This document shows positions 23,060-35,913 of a stretch of DNA of 62,000 nucleotides, piece by piece (positions within the stretch are counted from its first letter, which is position 1; the number at the start of each line of letters is the position of its first letter). The translations under genes were made by a program, and so were the position numbers. The notes beneath the pieces are model-generated. The model had not been told where the DNA came from, searched no databases, and worked only from the letters and a program-made list of their open reading frames with translations. The stretch is from Lingula anatina (lineage: Eukaryota; Brachiopoda; Lingulata; Lingulida; Lingulidae): assembly GCF_001039355.2 (NCBI RefSeq), contig NW_019774648.1, positions 1 to 62,000 on the forward strand, read 5' to 3'.

Positions 23060-24690
23060 TTTTTCAGTTGATCCTTGGTTTCTGACTTGTGCTTTCAGTA
23101 AATACCAAATGCCAATTTGGTCTAATTTTAGAGACCTCCCATTTTATATAAGCGGGTTTGAGCAATTAACCTTAAGCGGACTTAACGTGTTTCCGCCAAT
23201 CAACGGTCTTGAAAAGATAGCGTTTTGACCAATGATAACGCTGTTTTTTTCAATTCAGATATTGTCAATAGGAGCACATGCAATGTGTCAGTTCATTGGA
23301 AACCGTTTAATGCATTGGTTGCGGATGATAATTTAGGGGCGGTGCATTCATTGATAAATATTAAACTACATAAATGAATTACGATGAATATTATTAAAGT
23401 TTAAATGGATATCAAATAAGAGATAAAAAAGTAAATATATTCTTCTGAGGCCGTGGAGTTCGTAAAGGTAGGAAAGGTTCGTAGAAGAAAGGTTTCAATG
23501 AAAAGGTGCAAGTCTGCCTTGCGCGTCGCAGGGGCCACGTGAGTTTGTTTTGCTTCCTGCACACTGGCACGCACTCACCACTTACCAAGAGAATGCAACG
23601 CACGGCGAAAGTAATTCGCTTTTGCGTCACTTCTGCTTCACACTTGCATCACACGCTTGTGATGACGTACTGACGGCGTACGTCAGTTTTTGCCTCCTCC
23701 TCTCCCCTTCTTTCTTTTCCTCTTTCCTTCTTTTCTGCTCTCTAAGCTTCTTCCTCTTGCCTTTGGAGGCATATTAGAAGCTGAATTGAGCAAAATTTGA
23801 AAATTTTGAAAATTGTTGTATACATTGCACAATCGACGTTCATTGTCGAGACACGAGCGTGCGTCGCGGGCACGCCTTTTATACTCCAGGCGTGGGGGTG
23901 ACGCACGTGCGACGTATTCCAGGTGTACTTTCGACTTTGTTCGTTAGTTGTGAGGGCGTGTGCCGTACTCAACACTCAAAGGGCACTTGCTCCTTCATTG
24001 CTTGCGACGTGCGTCTTGCACAACGCGCGTCTCTCTTGCACTTGCTCCTTCATTGTTTACGACGTGCGTCTTGGTCCACTTGCGAACTCCTTGCGAGGGG
24101 AGCAAGTAAAGCTTGCGGCCTCGCTGTTCGCAGATTATTCGTAGAATCTTTTGGACATGTCCAATATCCTACGTATGTGCTTACGGGTTGTCTGCGGACT
24201 CGAAATTTCGTAAGAAGGACTTGCATGGGACGTGAGATTCTGCGCAAATTTTACACGCAAACAGCCTGTAAGAGCCCGTAAGGTCGGTTGTGACCGAGGC
24301 TTAAAATAAAATGAATGGTTATAATTTACATCTTGCGAAAAAGCCCAAATATGATGTCTCCATTTAAGGGTACTGTAAGGGTCCAAATCATCCAGATACC
24401 GAAAATGTTTTTTCTTGTATCATATTATTCAATAATGCATGTACCTTTGCGCTGATCAAAAACAATAAATATCGGCGTTTATACTTTTGGTTGCTAAGCA
24501 TAAGCACTGTGCAATTTGTGAAGAATTTTATTAAGCAATATAATACAACAATTATTACCAAAGGCAACACTTTGGTTGGGATCTAATTGACTATTGGTTA
24601 AGCAAAATGAGTTTTGATGAAGTCACTGTGGTTGAGGTCACTGTATAAGTAAAACAGTGAGACCCATGACATTTGCTGATATATTAAGAC
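23060..24690. other. intergenic region upstream of GPCR unit 3
   Basis: Includes a palindromic CTGACG-GCGTA-CGTCAG near 23670 with TGACGTA beside it. A GC-richer stretch at 23830-24290 holds a tandem duplicate (TGCTCCTTCATTG.TT.CGACGTGCGTCTTG at about 23989 and 24043). The 140-residue frame at 23859-24281 overlaps this duplicate, has no domain or splice context, and is not called as a gene. Confidence 0.55.
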
Positions 24691-26720
24691 ATAAATACTT
24701 AGGAACAAGTCAACAACCTACCACAAACAATGATGTGACGAAACTTTTGTACTTGAGTGCCATGATATTACGGAAAGCCACATGAAGTTGCCGAGGATAT
24801 AGGAAAAATAATCTCAATCTCTGTATGTAATAAGTTATTTTACCTCGGATGGCACACGGCGGCTAATCACTCGGAAATAACGTTACACGCCTGCTGGGTA
24901 ATATCTATTTCAAAAATAACTTGGACAAATTAATATCCTTTAACCCTATGGTTGACGTATGTTTCAGGCAATAAAGTTTTAAAAAAATGTATTTAAAGCA
25001 ATACAACACTTGGAAGACAATACATGCCTCCGATTACTTTGCTTCGATGATGCTCTATCAGACTTGAAATTTTACTTGGAAAAGATTAAGCTGGAGGGTA
25101 AATAAAAAATTTAAAAAGAAATAAAGCTACTGAATATTTGGTAATCACTCTGTTTTTCCACTGCAAATAAACCAATCGTGAGTTTCCGAGCATTTGCGGT
25201 GGCTCTCCCCTTTGTATTTTACACAGACTGTAAAAGAGTAAAGACATCCTGGTATCTGGAGGATCAGCGTGTATCCATACCATTTGTCTTCAAATGCAAT
25301 ATATCTTTTTAGTCATTAGGGGAATCGAACGAAAGTCTGATTTTCTCAAAATAAATGGGTATTTCGACCAAGAGTGAGGGTCTCGCCAATTGATTACTTT
25401 GCGGCATTTTCTCATTTTCATACAGTCAAAAGATTTGTACTACACTTTGTAAAAAATAATATTACATGTTTACTGGGGAATCACCGAAAAGAAGAAATAT
25501 GTATAGTAAAATTCGACTTGACCCAAACATTCACTATTATCGTACGTTTACATTGATATCCACTTCGGATGTTTGAAACGATGATAACAAGTGACAAATT
25601 TACTTCAATTTGGACTTTTTCTATTTATTTATTTATTTATTTATTTTGTAGTTAAAAGGAAAATAGAAGAAAATGTGAGTCATACCGCTCATGGGGGTAG
25701 GCCAAAGTACAACACAGTTCTGTCTCTACCCCCTGCCGAACATTAACAAACTGATTTGACATCAATTCTTTTACAAAGCGAGTTGCTGATAAAAAGATAA
25801 TATAATTGGCATCATTTTACACGACTGTTGGCAAAGATAATAATTGCACTTGTGGGAAATTGTTAGATACTTAATTTTGGTGAGGATAATTTTTTCTTTT
25901 TTCTTTTTTTTTTTTTTTTTTTTTTTGTGGAAGAGCCGTCCCTTATTCTTAGAAACATATTTCAACATTGAATAAATTTCAGGTGGGCTCTGTGATTCAC
26001 GAACTGGTTCATATCGTAGGTCTTCACCATGAGCACTCACGGAAAGAGCGAAATAAGCTAGTACATTATAGTCAATTTCAAAAACGTTAGGGAGAACGCA
26101 ATGCTCAATTTCATGATGACGGAGGCAGTTGAGACGTTAGAGTATGATGTTGGTTCTGTTATGCATTACGGCATTTACATGTATGTATTTAGATGCATTT
26201 AGATTACCAAATGCAGGTTTATCATGCACTTAGACAGTCGTAGAAGTATTTACATTTATATAATGATGAAAAAATATTGACACCGGTGTGTGCTGATCCT
26301 TCCCCTCTAAATAACTCAAGACATCTACATGGCCGTTATAATGATAATCATGGACCAAATATTGTTACAGCTGTTGAATTTTTAAATATCGAATTATTTA
26401 AAAGGTATTGAAATTCCAAAGGATTATTTCTATTTAGATGTGAATTAATCACCTAAGCTATCTAATTTCAAAGGACTTCAGTCAAAACTGTAAACCAACA
26501 ATTGAAATCAGAAATCAAGCGTTATCGTTTTTGGCGATATATTTACCGGTAATTTAGACGCTAGTTTTGCTTCCTTCTTTTGAGTGTCTCAGGACAGTGC
26601 CAACATCGATTATCGTATGAAAAAAATGGGGACTTCCTGCAATCTTTGAAAGGCAACACTGATTTTTCTGTAAATGCCCAAACGGCCTGTTTGTTAATGT
26701 ATCTCTGGTTACCGGTCCCT
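24690..26720 (+). pseudogene. astacin pseudogene, unit A (5'-truncated)
   Basis: Co-linear with introns and exons 3-7 of the intact gene at 33085-38733; exons 1-2 are missing because homology begins inside intron 2. Exon 3 relic at 24968-25097 is frameshifted and has an in-frame stop. Exon 4 is deleted: sequence jumps from the equivalent of about 35100 to about 35235. Exon 5 relic begins at 25983, keeps HELVHIVGLHHEHSR (third residue of the spacer changed), then breaks in frame, and its donor GT is lost near 26179. Exon 6 (from about 26475) is truncated into the following intron. The EGF exon relic (about 26595-26720) has lost cysteines. No CUB exons follow. Confidence 0.88.
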
Positions 26721-26739
26721 CCAAAAGGTCCTAAATCAG

Positions 26740-27080
26740 CTCGTCCAATAGTTTCCCGGACTTCTTACAGCTCAGTATAGAGCATTCCAACAGTGCCCAA
26801 TGGGATGCAACTCAGGATCGAGGATAAACAGGCCAGTCCAGTGCTCGACTGCGAACTCCAGAAGATGGTTGTGATGGCCTGTCATGATAAGGTGGTGTAT
26901 GGCCATGTTGGAACATAGAGTTACGGCCATATAAGGCTATTTCATGTAGAACAATTTGTTTACTCATGATTTCCTTTAGAACCAGGTTTGTTTGGCACCA
27001 TACGTGAAGTGAACAGTCACTCGGAAATAGGCTAAATGGCTGTCTTCATCAGCAACAGTTACCATCAGTCTTCAGCAAGC
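26740..27080 (-). pseudogene. membrane-protein exon relic, copy A (frameshifted)
   Basis: Counterpart of the open frame at 31991-32227. In pieces the minus strand reads FQHGHTPPYHDRPSQPS and then, after a frameshift, STGLACLSSILSCIPLGTVG. It follows the EGF relic of astacin unit A, as the other copy follows unit B, so it was carried in the same tandem block. Confidence 0.45.
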
Positions 27081-27477
27081 ACGAACATGACAATGTGCAC
27101 ATTTATTTATTTATCATTCATTTATTTATCATTTTACCATTGGTCATTTAAATATGACTTTAAAAGGGTATAGAGAAGTCATAAAAAATTACATTTCTTT
27201 GAAAATATAGATATCTGATGATGTACTTTCGTTGTTTTGGTCCTTTTTCGAGATTCACCTTGATATATTTACTGTACATTACTCTGACCTCTAATGGCTT
27301 CCAAACTCTTCAAATGAAAGGTCATACATTTTTTTCATTAGAAACGATACCTGTTACAAGTTTCTAATTATCTACTTTAAATGATAAGCCTTTTAAATAC
27401 CATCCCTTATGCCTTGGTGCTTTTATGCAAAGTGACCAAGATAACTTATTGAAACCTTGGGGAATGATCACTCACAT

Positions 27478-28917
27478 AAAAATAATAATAATATTTATTT
27501 CTTATAAAGCGCATTACATTTCAATGCACTTTACAAATAATTAAAAAAAGTCTAAAAATAACAATACTAAAATACTTTAACATTTACTGATAAAATTAAT
27601 TAAAGAAAGCAGAGAAAATTTATTGATATAACTTTAAAATACTACTAAAATTAACCCAATCTCACTCTTAATAAATGATAAACAACTAAAAGGTTTAAAG
27701 GAACACTAACCATAAAATTCTTTAAAAAGATGAGTTTTAAGACAGGCTTTAAAAGTATTATAGTCACTTTCAGCTCTGATACTAAAAGGCAATTTGTTCC
27801 ACAATTTTGGAGCATAAACAGTAAAAGCCCGGTCTCCATAGAATTTGTTGCATTTTCTGTCTATTTCACAGTGATTGAGTATAAAATTGTTTTCAAAAGA
27901 GTTTCTTGTTAACCTGCGTGGTTCAGATGACTGAATAAGATGTGCAATATAACCAGGTGTGTTTTCTTTAAAAGCTCTAAAAATTATGCACAACACTTTG
28001 AATAAAATTCTTTGTTTGATTGGCAGCCAATGCAATTCCTTTAACACTGGAGTGATATGATCCAAGCTCTGGTTCCTTATCTTTTTAACTAATCTGGCCG
28101 CTGAATTTTGAATCAATTGGATTTTTTTCAATTTGCTGTCACTCACCCCAAAAAGAATACTGTTGCAATAATCTAATTTTGATGTAATAAAAGCATGAAC
28201 TAATTTTGTAGTTGTTTCTATATTTAGTAAATTCCGAATCTTCCCTATTCTCCACAGTGAAAAAGATGCCGACTTACAAACATTGTCTATATGCTTGTCA
28301 AAGATCCCAGCTGAATCAAAAAACACACCTAAATTTCTAGCACTGACAGATGCTTTCACAGACACATTGCCAATGCGAACATTAGTGTTAGTAGCACAGT
28401 CCTTTCTATCTTTAAATTTAGATGAAAACCAGATTATTTCCGTTTTAGTGTCATTTAGAGCCAGCTTATTTGAAAGCATCCACACCCGGATCTCATCAAT
28501 ACATTTCTCTATGTCTGACACTACAGAATAATCACACCGACTATCACAAGTTACATAAATCTGAGTATCATCAGCAAAAATTGTGGTCTGAAGATTGTGC
28601 TTAGAAATGATCTCCTCAAGAGGCACAATATAGAATGAAAAAAGTAGTGGGCCTAACACCGATCCCTGCGGAACACCATATTTCAGGGTTTCAGGGGCAG
28701 AAAGAAGGGAATTAATTCCCACTTTTTGTGTTCTTCCCTTTAAGTAAGAGCTCAACCAATCAGTCGCCATTCCTGTAATGCCAAACCTGCACTGCAAACG
28801 TTGTAGTAAAATATCATGGTCAATCGTGTCGAAAGCAGCAGAAAGATCCAAGAGGACCAAGATGACATCACAGTGATTGTTTAATGAGAGCATGATATCA
28901 TTTTGAACCTTTAGCAT
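27478..28917 (-). mobile_element. 5'-truncated non-LTR retrotransposon (LINE, CR1/Jockey-like)
   Basis: The minus-strand open frame 27706-28917 (403 aa) is the C-terminal part of a reverse transcriptase. It has motif A in LLDLSAAFDTIDHDIL, motif B in GVPQGSVLGPLLFSFYI, the catalytic FADD in TTIFADDTQIYV, and the downstream LHWLPIKQRI region common in CR1/Jockey-type LINEs. The endonuclease and N-terminal RT motifs are missing, and the element starts abruptly at MLKVQND, as in 5' truncation during target-primed insertion. A 3' UTR of about 230 bp ends in an (ATT)-rich tail at 27478-27500. The uninterrupted frame suggests a recent insertion. It sits at the boundary between astacin units A and B; the B/C boundary near 32725 is the empty site. 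Confidence 0.92.
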
Positions 28918-29292
28918 ATTGAAGTGTAAGCCCTCTGTAGGATTTAATAAAAAAAATTATGGGTTCTGTTTTTTTGGGAGTCACCCTGTAAAATGCCGTA
29001 TGCGCTCGGTGCATAATTAATGCAAGTAACGGGTATAATGAGGTTGTTAGGAGGCTCGTTTTCGTTTGTTTGGCAACTGATCAAATGCCTTTAAAGTATT
29101 TTTCTTCGTGGATGATGCTCATCTCTCGTCGCTTTCGGTGTCATCAAGACGAAAAACAAAAGGTCAGCCAAGTACTATAATTTTCGTGGGGTGATACTGC
29201 CGGCAGAAATTGCTGACATTTTATTTCAGCTCATTATATGCATACAAAATATGCTGAGAATCGCTTCACACGCTCAATAAAAAGACATCAGC

Positions 29293-31970
29293 ATGTATCG
29301 TGTCTTTACCTCAACTTTATATGTTTGTATCGTCTGGTGTACTGTGTTGCAATGTTATATACGAAATGGTATTGCTAACCTTGGAAAAGAAGGAGTAAAC
29401 CTCAAAATTAGTGCTACTGGACAACTGGTGAGTCGAGATATACATTCAATCTCTTTTTCTTCTATCCCAACATGGAAACGTAATGCACATGTACCGCCGT
29501 GCTGTAACAGTGGGTAATCGTGAACAGAACTGCCTACATGTATCTATGGTTTATGTTATTTTCCTTCGGCTATATGTTTAACTGGGTGATAAATCGTTCA
29601 AAAGTCCTACTTTTGTTTTATTTGCTGTTAATACTACGTGTACAGTGAATACTTAAGCAGAACTTTGTTTTTTTGGCTAAGGTGGAAGTAAAAAGTAGAC
29701 AAAGGAGAAGACTCGCAGGACTTGGAGACAAGTGGCCTAATGCTACTATACCATGGGTGTTTGTTAACTCTTCGGAAGGGAGTATAACATCTTTAAGTAA
29801 CTATAATGCTCTAATGATCTTCATTCTTAAATTTTTCATTTTTTTTTCCATTTACTCCTTTGCTCTCTGCTTTTTCCTTCTCTGTGTAGTCAAGAGGGTA
29901 AGCATGAAAAAAGTTAAGATCATAATCTGTATCTGTATCTGTCCATATACGTCTAAAGAAACCACTACTGGTGTATGATAATGTTATTAATTTTATCAGT
30001 TGGTTTATGCAGTCGAAGGTTTCAATTGCTTAAGATTGTAAATCAACAGCAGATAACCAATTGAGTAAAAAATGTTCATTTTTTCACAATGTTCACAAAA
30101 TATGGGTCTACCGCCCTAAAACAATGCTTGGGGAATTTGATTTTTCATTAAATGGCATGTATTGGCCTGTTTTTCACCCTAAAAATTGATTTTTACCTGC
30201 TGTAGAAACACTACGTCTGCATATAATTATATTTCTTAATTTTTTCCTTTCTTGTTTAAACATAGAAATTGACAAAAAATCGTGCGCTTTTAGAGCGACT
30301 TTGTTTATATATTAGGATATACGAACTTAGTTATCAAGAACAAGTCAACAACATACCACTTATAATGATGTGACGGATCTTTACTACTTGATTGCCATTA
30401 TATGACAGAAAGTCACATATCGTTGCCGAGGATTAGGAAAAATAATCAAAATCTCAGTATGCAGATTGGTCTTTTCCTTCTCGGCTGGTACTCGGCGGCT
30501 AATCACTCCCAAATAACGTTACACGCCTGCTGGGTTATATTTATTTCTGAAATGACTTGGACGAATGCAAATCCTTTAATCCTATGGTTGACGTATGTTT
30601 CAGGCAATAAGTTAAAGCAAACAACCCCAGGTAGTGAGTTTATCTGGTCCTGGGTGTCAAGATGTAAGTTTAATCTCTTATCAAAAGCTTTTCCTTTATT
30701 TTCATTTTGTAGTTATAGGGGTAAATGGAAGAAAATGTGAGTCATACCGCTTATGGAAGAAAGTACAACTTGTACTTCCATGCCCCTATTGATGTGTATT
30801 TTCAAGAAAACGATTTAGAAAGGGGTTATACAAGTTAATCAATACACCTCGTACTGGGATGAAAAGAAACAACGCAGTTCTGTCTCTATCCCCTACCGAA
30901 CATTAACAAACTGATATTGACATCCATTCTTTTATAAAGTGAAGTGCTGGTAAAAAGATAATTATTGGCATCATTTTACACGACTGTTGGCAAAGGTAAT
31001 AATTGCACAAGTGTAATTACACTTCTGGGGAATTGTTAGATACTATATTTTGGTGAGGGTAGGTTTTTTATTAAAGTCAATTTCAAAAACGTTAGGGAGA
31101 AAACAATGCTCAATTTCATGATGATGGAGGGGGTTGAGATGTTAGAGTATGATGTTGGTTCTATCATGCATAATGGCATTTATGTAAGTATTTAGATTAC
31201 CAAATGCAGGTTTATCATGCACTAAGAAAGTCGTAGAAGTATTTACATTTATATAATGATGATAAAAATATTGACACCGGTGTGCTGATCTTTATTTAAA
31301 TAACCCAAGACATCTACATGACCGTTATAATGATAACAATTGACCAAATATTGTAACAGCTGTTGGATTTTTTATAATCAAAAAAGGATTATTTCTATTT
31401 AGATGTGATTTAATCACCTACGCTTTCTAATTTCAAAGGATGTTTCAGTCGAAACTCTAAACCAACAATGGAAGTCAGAAATCAAGCGTTTTTGGCCTGG
31501 AATCGGCATGGATCAAGCTATTATGACATAAAATCCTTGAGCAAAGCGTACCGATTGACATAGGTAATTGACGTAGGTAATTGACATAGGTACCGTGCTT
31601 TGTTGGACATAATCATCAAACTCTTAGAATGTATATTAATTCAAATAATGCACGTCGTAATTATTGGCCTGTTTTTCACTCTAAAAAAAAAATTTTTTTA
31701 CCTGCTCTAGAAACACTAGTTCTGCAAAAACGATCGATGTCAAGAAACCTATTTTTGATTGCGTTTAATATCAGATATATTTAATTATTTATATTTACCG
31801 GTTATTTAAACGCTAGTTTTGCTTCCTTCTTTTGTCTGTCTCAGGACAGTGCCCACATCGTTTATCGTATGAAAAAAATGGGGACTTCCTGCAATCTTTG
31901 AAAGGCAACACTGATTGTTTCTGTAAATACCCAGACGGTCTGTTTGTTAATGTATCTTTGGTTACGATCA
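29293..31970 (+). pseudogene. astacin pseudogene, unit B
   Basis: Exon 1 (29293-29427, signal peptide) and exon 2 (29682-29796) are intact and nearly identical to unit C. A deletion then fuses the start of exon 3 to the second half of exon 4 (30604-30663), losing frame. Exon 5 relic (31075-31183) lacks the zinc-binding helix entirely and its Met-turn reads SIMHNG, without the usual tyrosine. Exon 6 (from 31439) has a 2-nt gain. The EGF relic starts at 31845 and has lost cysteines (CKY for CKC) and its end. There are no CUB exons. A functional protease cannot be made. Confidence 0.9.
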
Positions 31971-31990
31971 ACCGGTCCCTCCAAAAGGTC

Positions 31991-32227
31991 CTAAATCAGT
32001 AGTTTCCTGGACTTCTTGACTTCTAACAGCTCAGTATAGAGCATCCCAACAGTGCCAAATGGGATGCAACTAAGGATCGAGAATAAACAGACCAGTCCAG
32101 TGCTACACTGCGTACTCCAGAAAAATGGTTGTGATGGCCTGGCATGATAAGGTGGGGCATGGCCATATTGGAACAGAGAGTAACGGCCATATAAGGCTAT
32201 TTCATGTAGAACCATTTGTTTACTCAT
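31991..32227 (-). pseudogene. possible proline-rich, one-TM (CD225/dispanin-like) exon, copy B
   Basis: An open frame of 78 codons with a proline/aromatic-rich stretch (HAPPYHARPSQPFF) followed by a hydrophobic segment (STGLVCLFSILSCIPFGTVG) and MLYTELLEVKK. The order and the CxPxG-xxxx-Y spacing resemble CD225/dispanin membrane proteins, but the match is weak and by eye. The same sequence, frameshifted, follows astacin unit A. Unit C lacks it. It is most likely a duplicated exon or retro-copy fragment; function not claimed. Confidence 0.3.
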
Positions 32228-33084
32228 GATTTCCTTTAGAACCAGGTTTGTTTGACACCATACGTGAAGTGAACAGTCACTCGGAAATAGGCTAAATGGC
32301 TGTCTTCATCAGCAACAGTTACCATCAGTCTTCAGCAAGCACGAACATGACAATGTGAGTCATTTATATATCATTTTACCTTTGGACATTTAAATATGAA
32401 CAGCTCTCAAAATAAGCTAGATAAGTCATAAAAGTTACATTTCTTTGAAAATATGGAAATCTGATATTGCATTTTAAGTTGTTTTGGTCCTTTTTCGAGA
32501 TTCACCTTGATACATATGAATGACTCTGGCCTCTTCTGACCTCCAAACTCTTTTCAAATTAAAGGTCATACTTTGCTCATTAGAAATGATACCTGTTACA
32601 AGTTTCTAAGTTACCTACTTTAAATGATAAGCTTTTGAAATACCTTCCATTATGCCTTGGCGCTTTTATGCAAAGCGACCAAGATAACTTAAACTTTGGG
32701 GAATGATCATGCATATATTGAAGTTTCAGTCCGTAGGATATAATAAAAATTAATGATTTCTGCTTTTTGGGAGTCACCCTGTATAATGCCATATGCGCTC
32801 GGTGCATAATTAATGCAAGTAACGGGTATAATGAGGTTGTTAGGAGGCTCGTTTTCGTTTGTTTGGCAACTGATCAAATGCCTTTAAAATATTTTTCTTC
32901 GTGGATGATGCTCATCTCTCGTCGCTTTCGGTGTTATCAAGACGAAAAACAAAAGGTCAGCCAAGTACTATAATTTTCGTGGGGTGATACTGCCGACAGA
33001 AATTGCTGACATTTTATTTCAGCTCATTATATGCATACAAAATATGCTGAGAATCGCTTCACACGCTCTATAAAAGACATCAGC

Positions 33085-35874
33085 ATGTATCGTGTCTTTA
33101 CCTCAACTTTATATGTTTGTATCATCTGGTGTACTGTGTTGCAATGTTATATACGAAATGGTATTGCTAATCTCGGAAAAGAAGGAGTAAACCTCAAAAT
33201 TAGTGCTACTGGACAACTGGTGAGTCGAGATATACATTCCATCTCTTTTTCTTCTATCCCGACATGGAAACGTTATGCAAATGTACCGCCGTGCTGTGGG
33301 TAATCGTGAACAGAACCGCCTACATGTATGTTAGGTTTATGTTTTTTTCTTCGGCTATATGTTTGACTGGGTGATAAATCCATCAAAAGTCTTACTTTTG
33401 TTTCATTTGTTGTTAATACTACGTGTACAGTGAATACTTAAGCAGAACTTTGTTTTTTTTGGCTAAGGTGGAAGTAAAAAGTAGACAAAGGAGAAGACTC
33501 GCAGGACTTGGAGACAAGTGGCCTAATGCTACTATACCATGGGTGTTTGTTAACTCTTCGGAAGGGAGTATAACATCTTTAAGTAACTATAATGCTCTAA
33601 TGATCTTCATCCTTAAATTTTTCTTTTTTTTTCATTTACTCCTTTGCTCCCTGCTTTTGTTTTTTTCTCCGTTTGCTTCTATCTTTTTCTTTCTCTTTGT
33701 TGTCAAGAGGGTAAGCATGAAAAAAAGCAAAGATCATAATCTTATTAATTTTGTCATCAATTACCTAAGATTGTAAATCAACAGCAGATAAGCAATTGAG
33801 TAAAAATATTCATTTTTTCGCATCGTTCGTAAAATATGGGCCTACCGCCCTATAACAATGCTTGAGCAATTTGATTTTTCATTAAATGGCATGTATTGGC
33901 CTGTTTATCACCCTGAAAAAATGATTTTCACCTGCTGTAGAAACACTAGTTCTGCGCATAAATATATTTCTTAATTTTTCCTTTCTTGTTAAAGTGTAGA
34001 AATTGACAAAAAAAAAATCGTGCGCTTTTAGAGCGACTTTGTTTATATATTAAAATATTAAAGTACTCAAGAACAAGTCACCAACATGTCACTTAGACCC
34101 CATTCCCAGAGATTAGATCGATCCAACTAGATCGACCTAACTCCCTGGGGGTTCACGCTAAATAGCTGTCGGCCGAGCGGGCACGAAAGTTAATCTTCCC
34201 CTTACAGCTTGTAGTAGGCGGGACGGACATTTAAGCCGGATTATCTGACAGTAATCTAGTGAGACTCCTCACGGGGATAGATCGATCTGAAATCTATGGG
34301 AATGCGCCCTTATAATGATGCGACGAAACTTTAGTACTTGGTTGCCATTAGATGAAAGAAAGCCACATGAAGTTGCCGAGGATTAGGAAAAATAATCAAA
34401 ATCTCAGTATGCAGATTGGTCTTTTCCTTCTTGGCTGTTACTCGGCGGCTAATCACTCCCAAATAACATTTCACGCCTGCTGGGTTACATCTATTTCAGA
34501 AATGATTTGGACAAATACATATCCTTTAATCCTATGGTTGACGTATGTTTCAGGCAATAAAGTTAAAGAAAATGTATTAAAAGCAATACAACACCTGGAA
34601 GACAATACATGTCTCCGATTCCTTCGCTTCGATGATGCTCTACCAGACTTGAAATTTTACTTGAGAATTGGAAAAGATTCAGCTGGAGGGTAAATAAAAA
34701 GTTAAAAATAAAGCTACTTAATATTTGGCAATCACTCTATTTTTCCACTGCAAATAAACCTATCGTGAGTTTCCGAGCATTTGCGGTGACTCTCCCCTTT
34801 GTATTTTACACAGACTGTAAAAGAGTAAAGACATCCTGGTATCTGGAGGATCAGCGTGTATCCCTGCCATTTGTTTTCGAATACTTGATATCCTTTCAGT
34901 CATTAGGGGAATCGAACGAAGGTTTAATTAAACGAAGGATAAAAAAACTACATGTTCATTGGTGAATGCATCGAAAAGAAGAAATATGCATAGTAAGCCT
35001 CGACTTGACCCACACATTCACTACTGTCGTACGTTTACACCGATATCCACCTCGGATGCTTGAACCGATGATAACAAGTGACAGATTTAATTCAATTTGG
35101 ACATTTTTTTTCAGTTGCTATGCTAACATTGGACGAATGAGAGAATCTAAACAACCTCAGGTAGTGAGTTTATCTGGTCCTGGGTGTGAAGACGTAAGTT
35201 TAATGTCTTATCAAAAGTTTTTTTTATTTATTTTTATTTTGTAGTTATAGGAAAAAGAGAAGAAAATGTGAGTCATTCCGCTTATGGAAGTATGTACAGC
35301 TTGTACTTCTATGCTCCAATTGATGCGTATTTTCATTAAAAGAAAATCGATTTGGGAGAAAAAAGGTGATACAAGTATATCAATGCACCCACGCAGTTCT
35401 GTCACTACTCCCTTTGTGTACCCCCCCTCATCCACTGTGATCAGGCATTACGAAGTACGTTAAGTTGATTGATAACCCTGATATTTTGACATTTTTTCTT
35501 TCATACATAGTGCACTTTTAAAAAATAAAATGTGCAACTTTCTTCGTCCCAAATGTGTCCATGTAATAAAGCCCAGGTGCCGAGCCTACTCATGTTTCGA
35601 ATCGGCCGATTTTAGTGTGCATGGAATCTTATTGTGAGTAAGAATCGCCCAAAATGAAACTTCTTTTCTACTGTAAGTGTCATCATCTGTATTTTAACAT
35701 TTTCAACATTAACAAACTGATATTGATATCCACTCTTTTACAAAGTGAGGTGCTGATAAAAAGATAATAGAATTGGCATCATTTTACACGACTGTAGGCA
35801 AAGGTAATAACTGCACAGGTGCACTTGGGGGGAATAATAAGATAATACAGTCTATATTGGTGAGGGTAAGTTTT

Positions 35875-35913
<39 letters not shown>

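Noticed and set aside
23859-24281. 140-residue plus-strand frame in a GC-richer stretch
   Set aside because: Built over a local tandem duplicate, overlapped by frames on both strands, with no recognisable domain.
33069-33076. TATAAAAG just upstream of the astacin C start codon
   Set aside because: It lies only 16 bp before the ATG, so transcription would begin inside the signal peptide, and unit B has a disrupted version (CAATAAAAAG). Probably a chance match.
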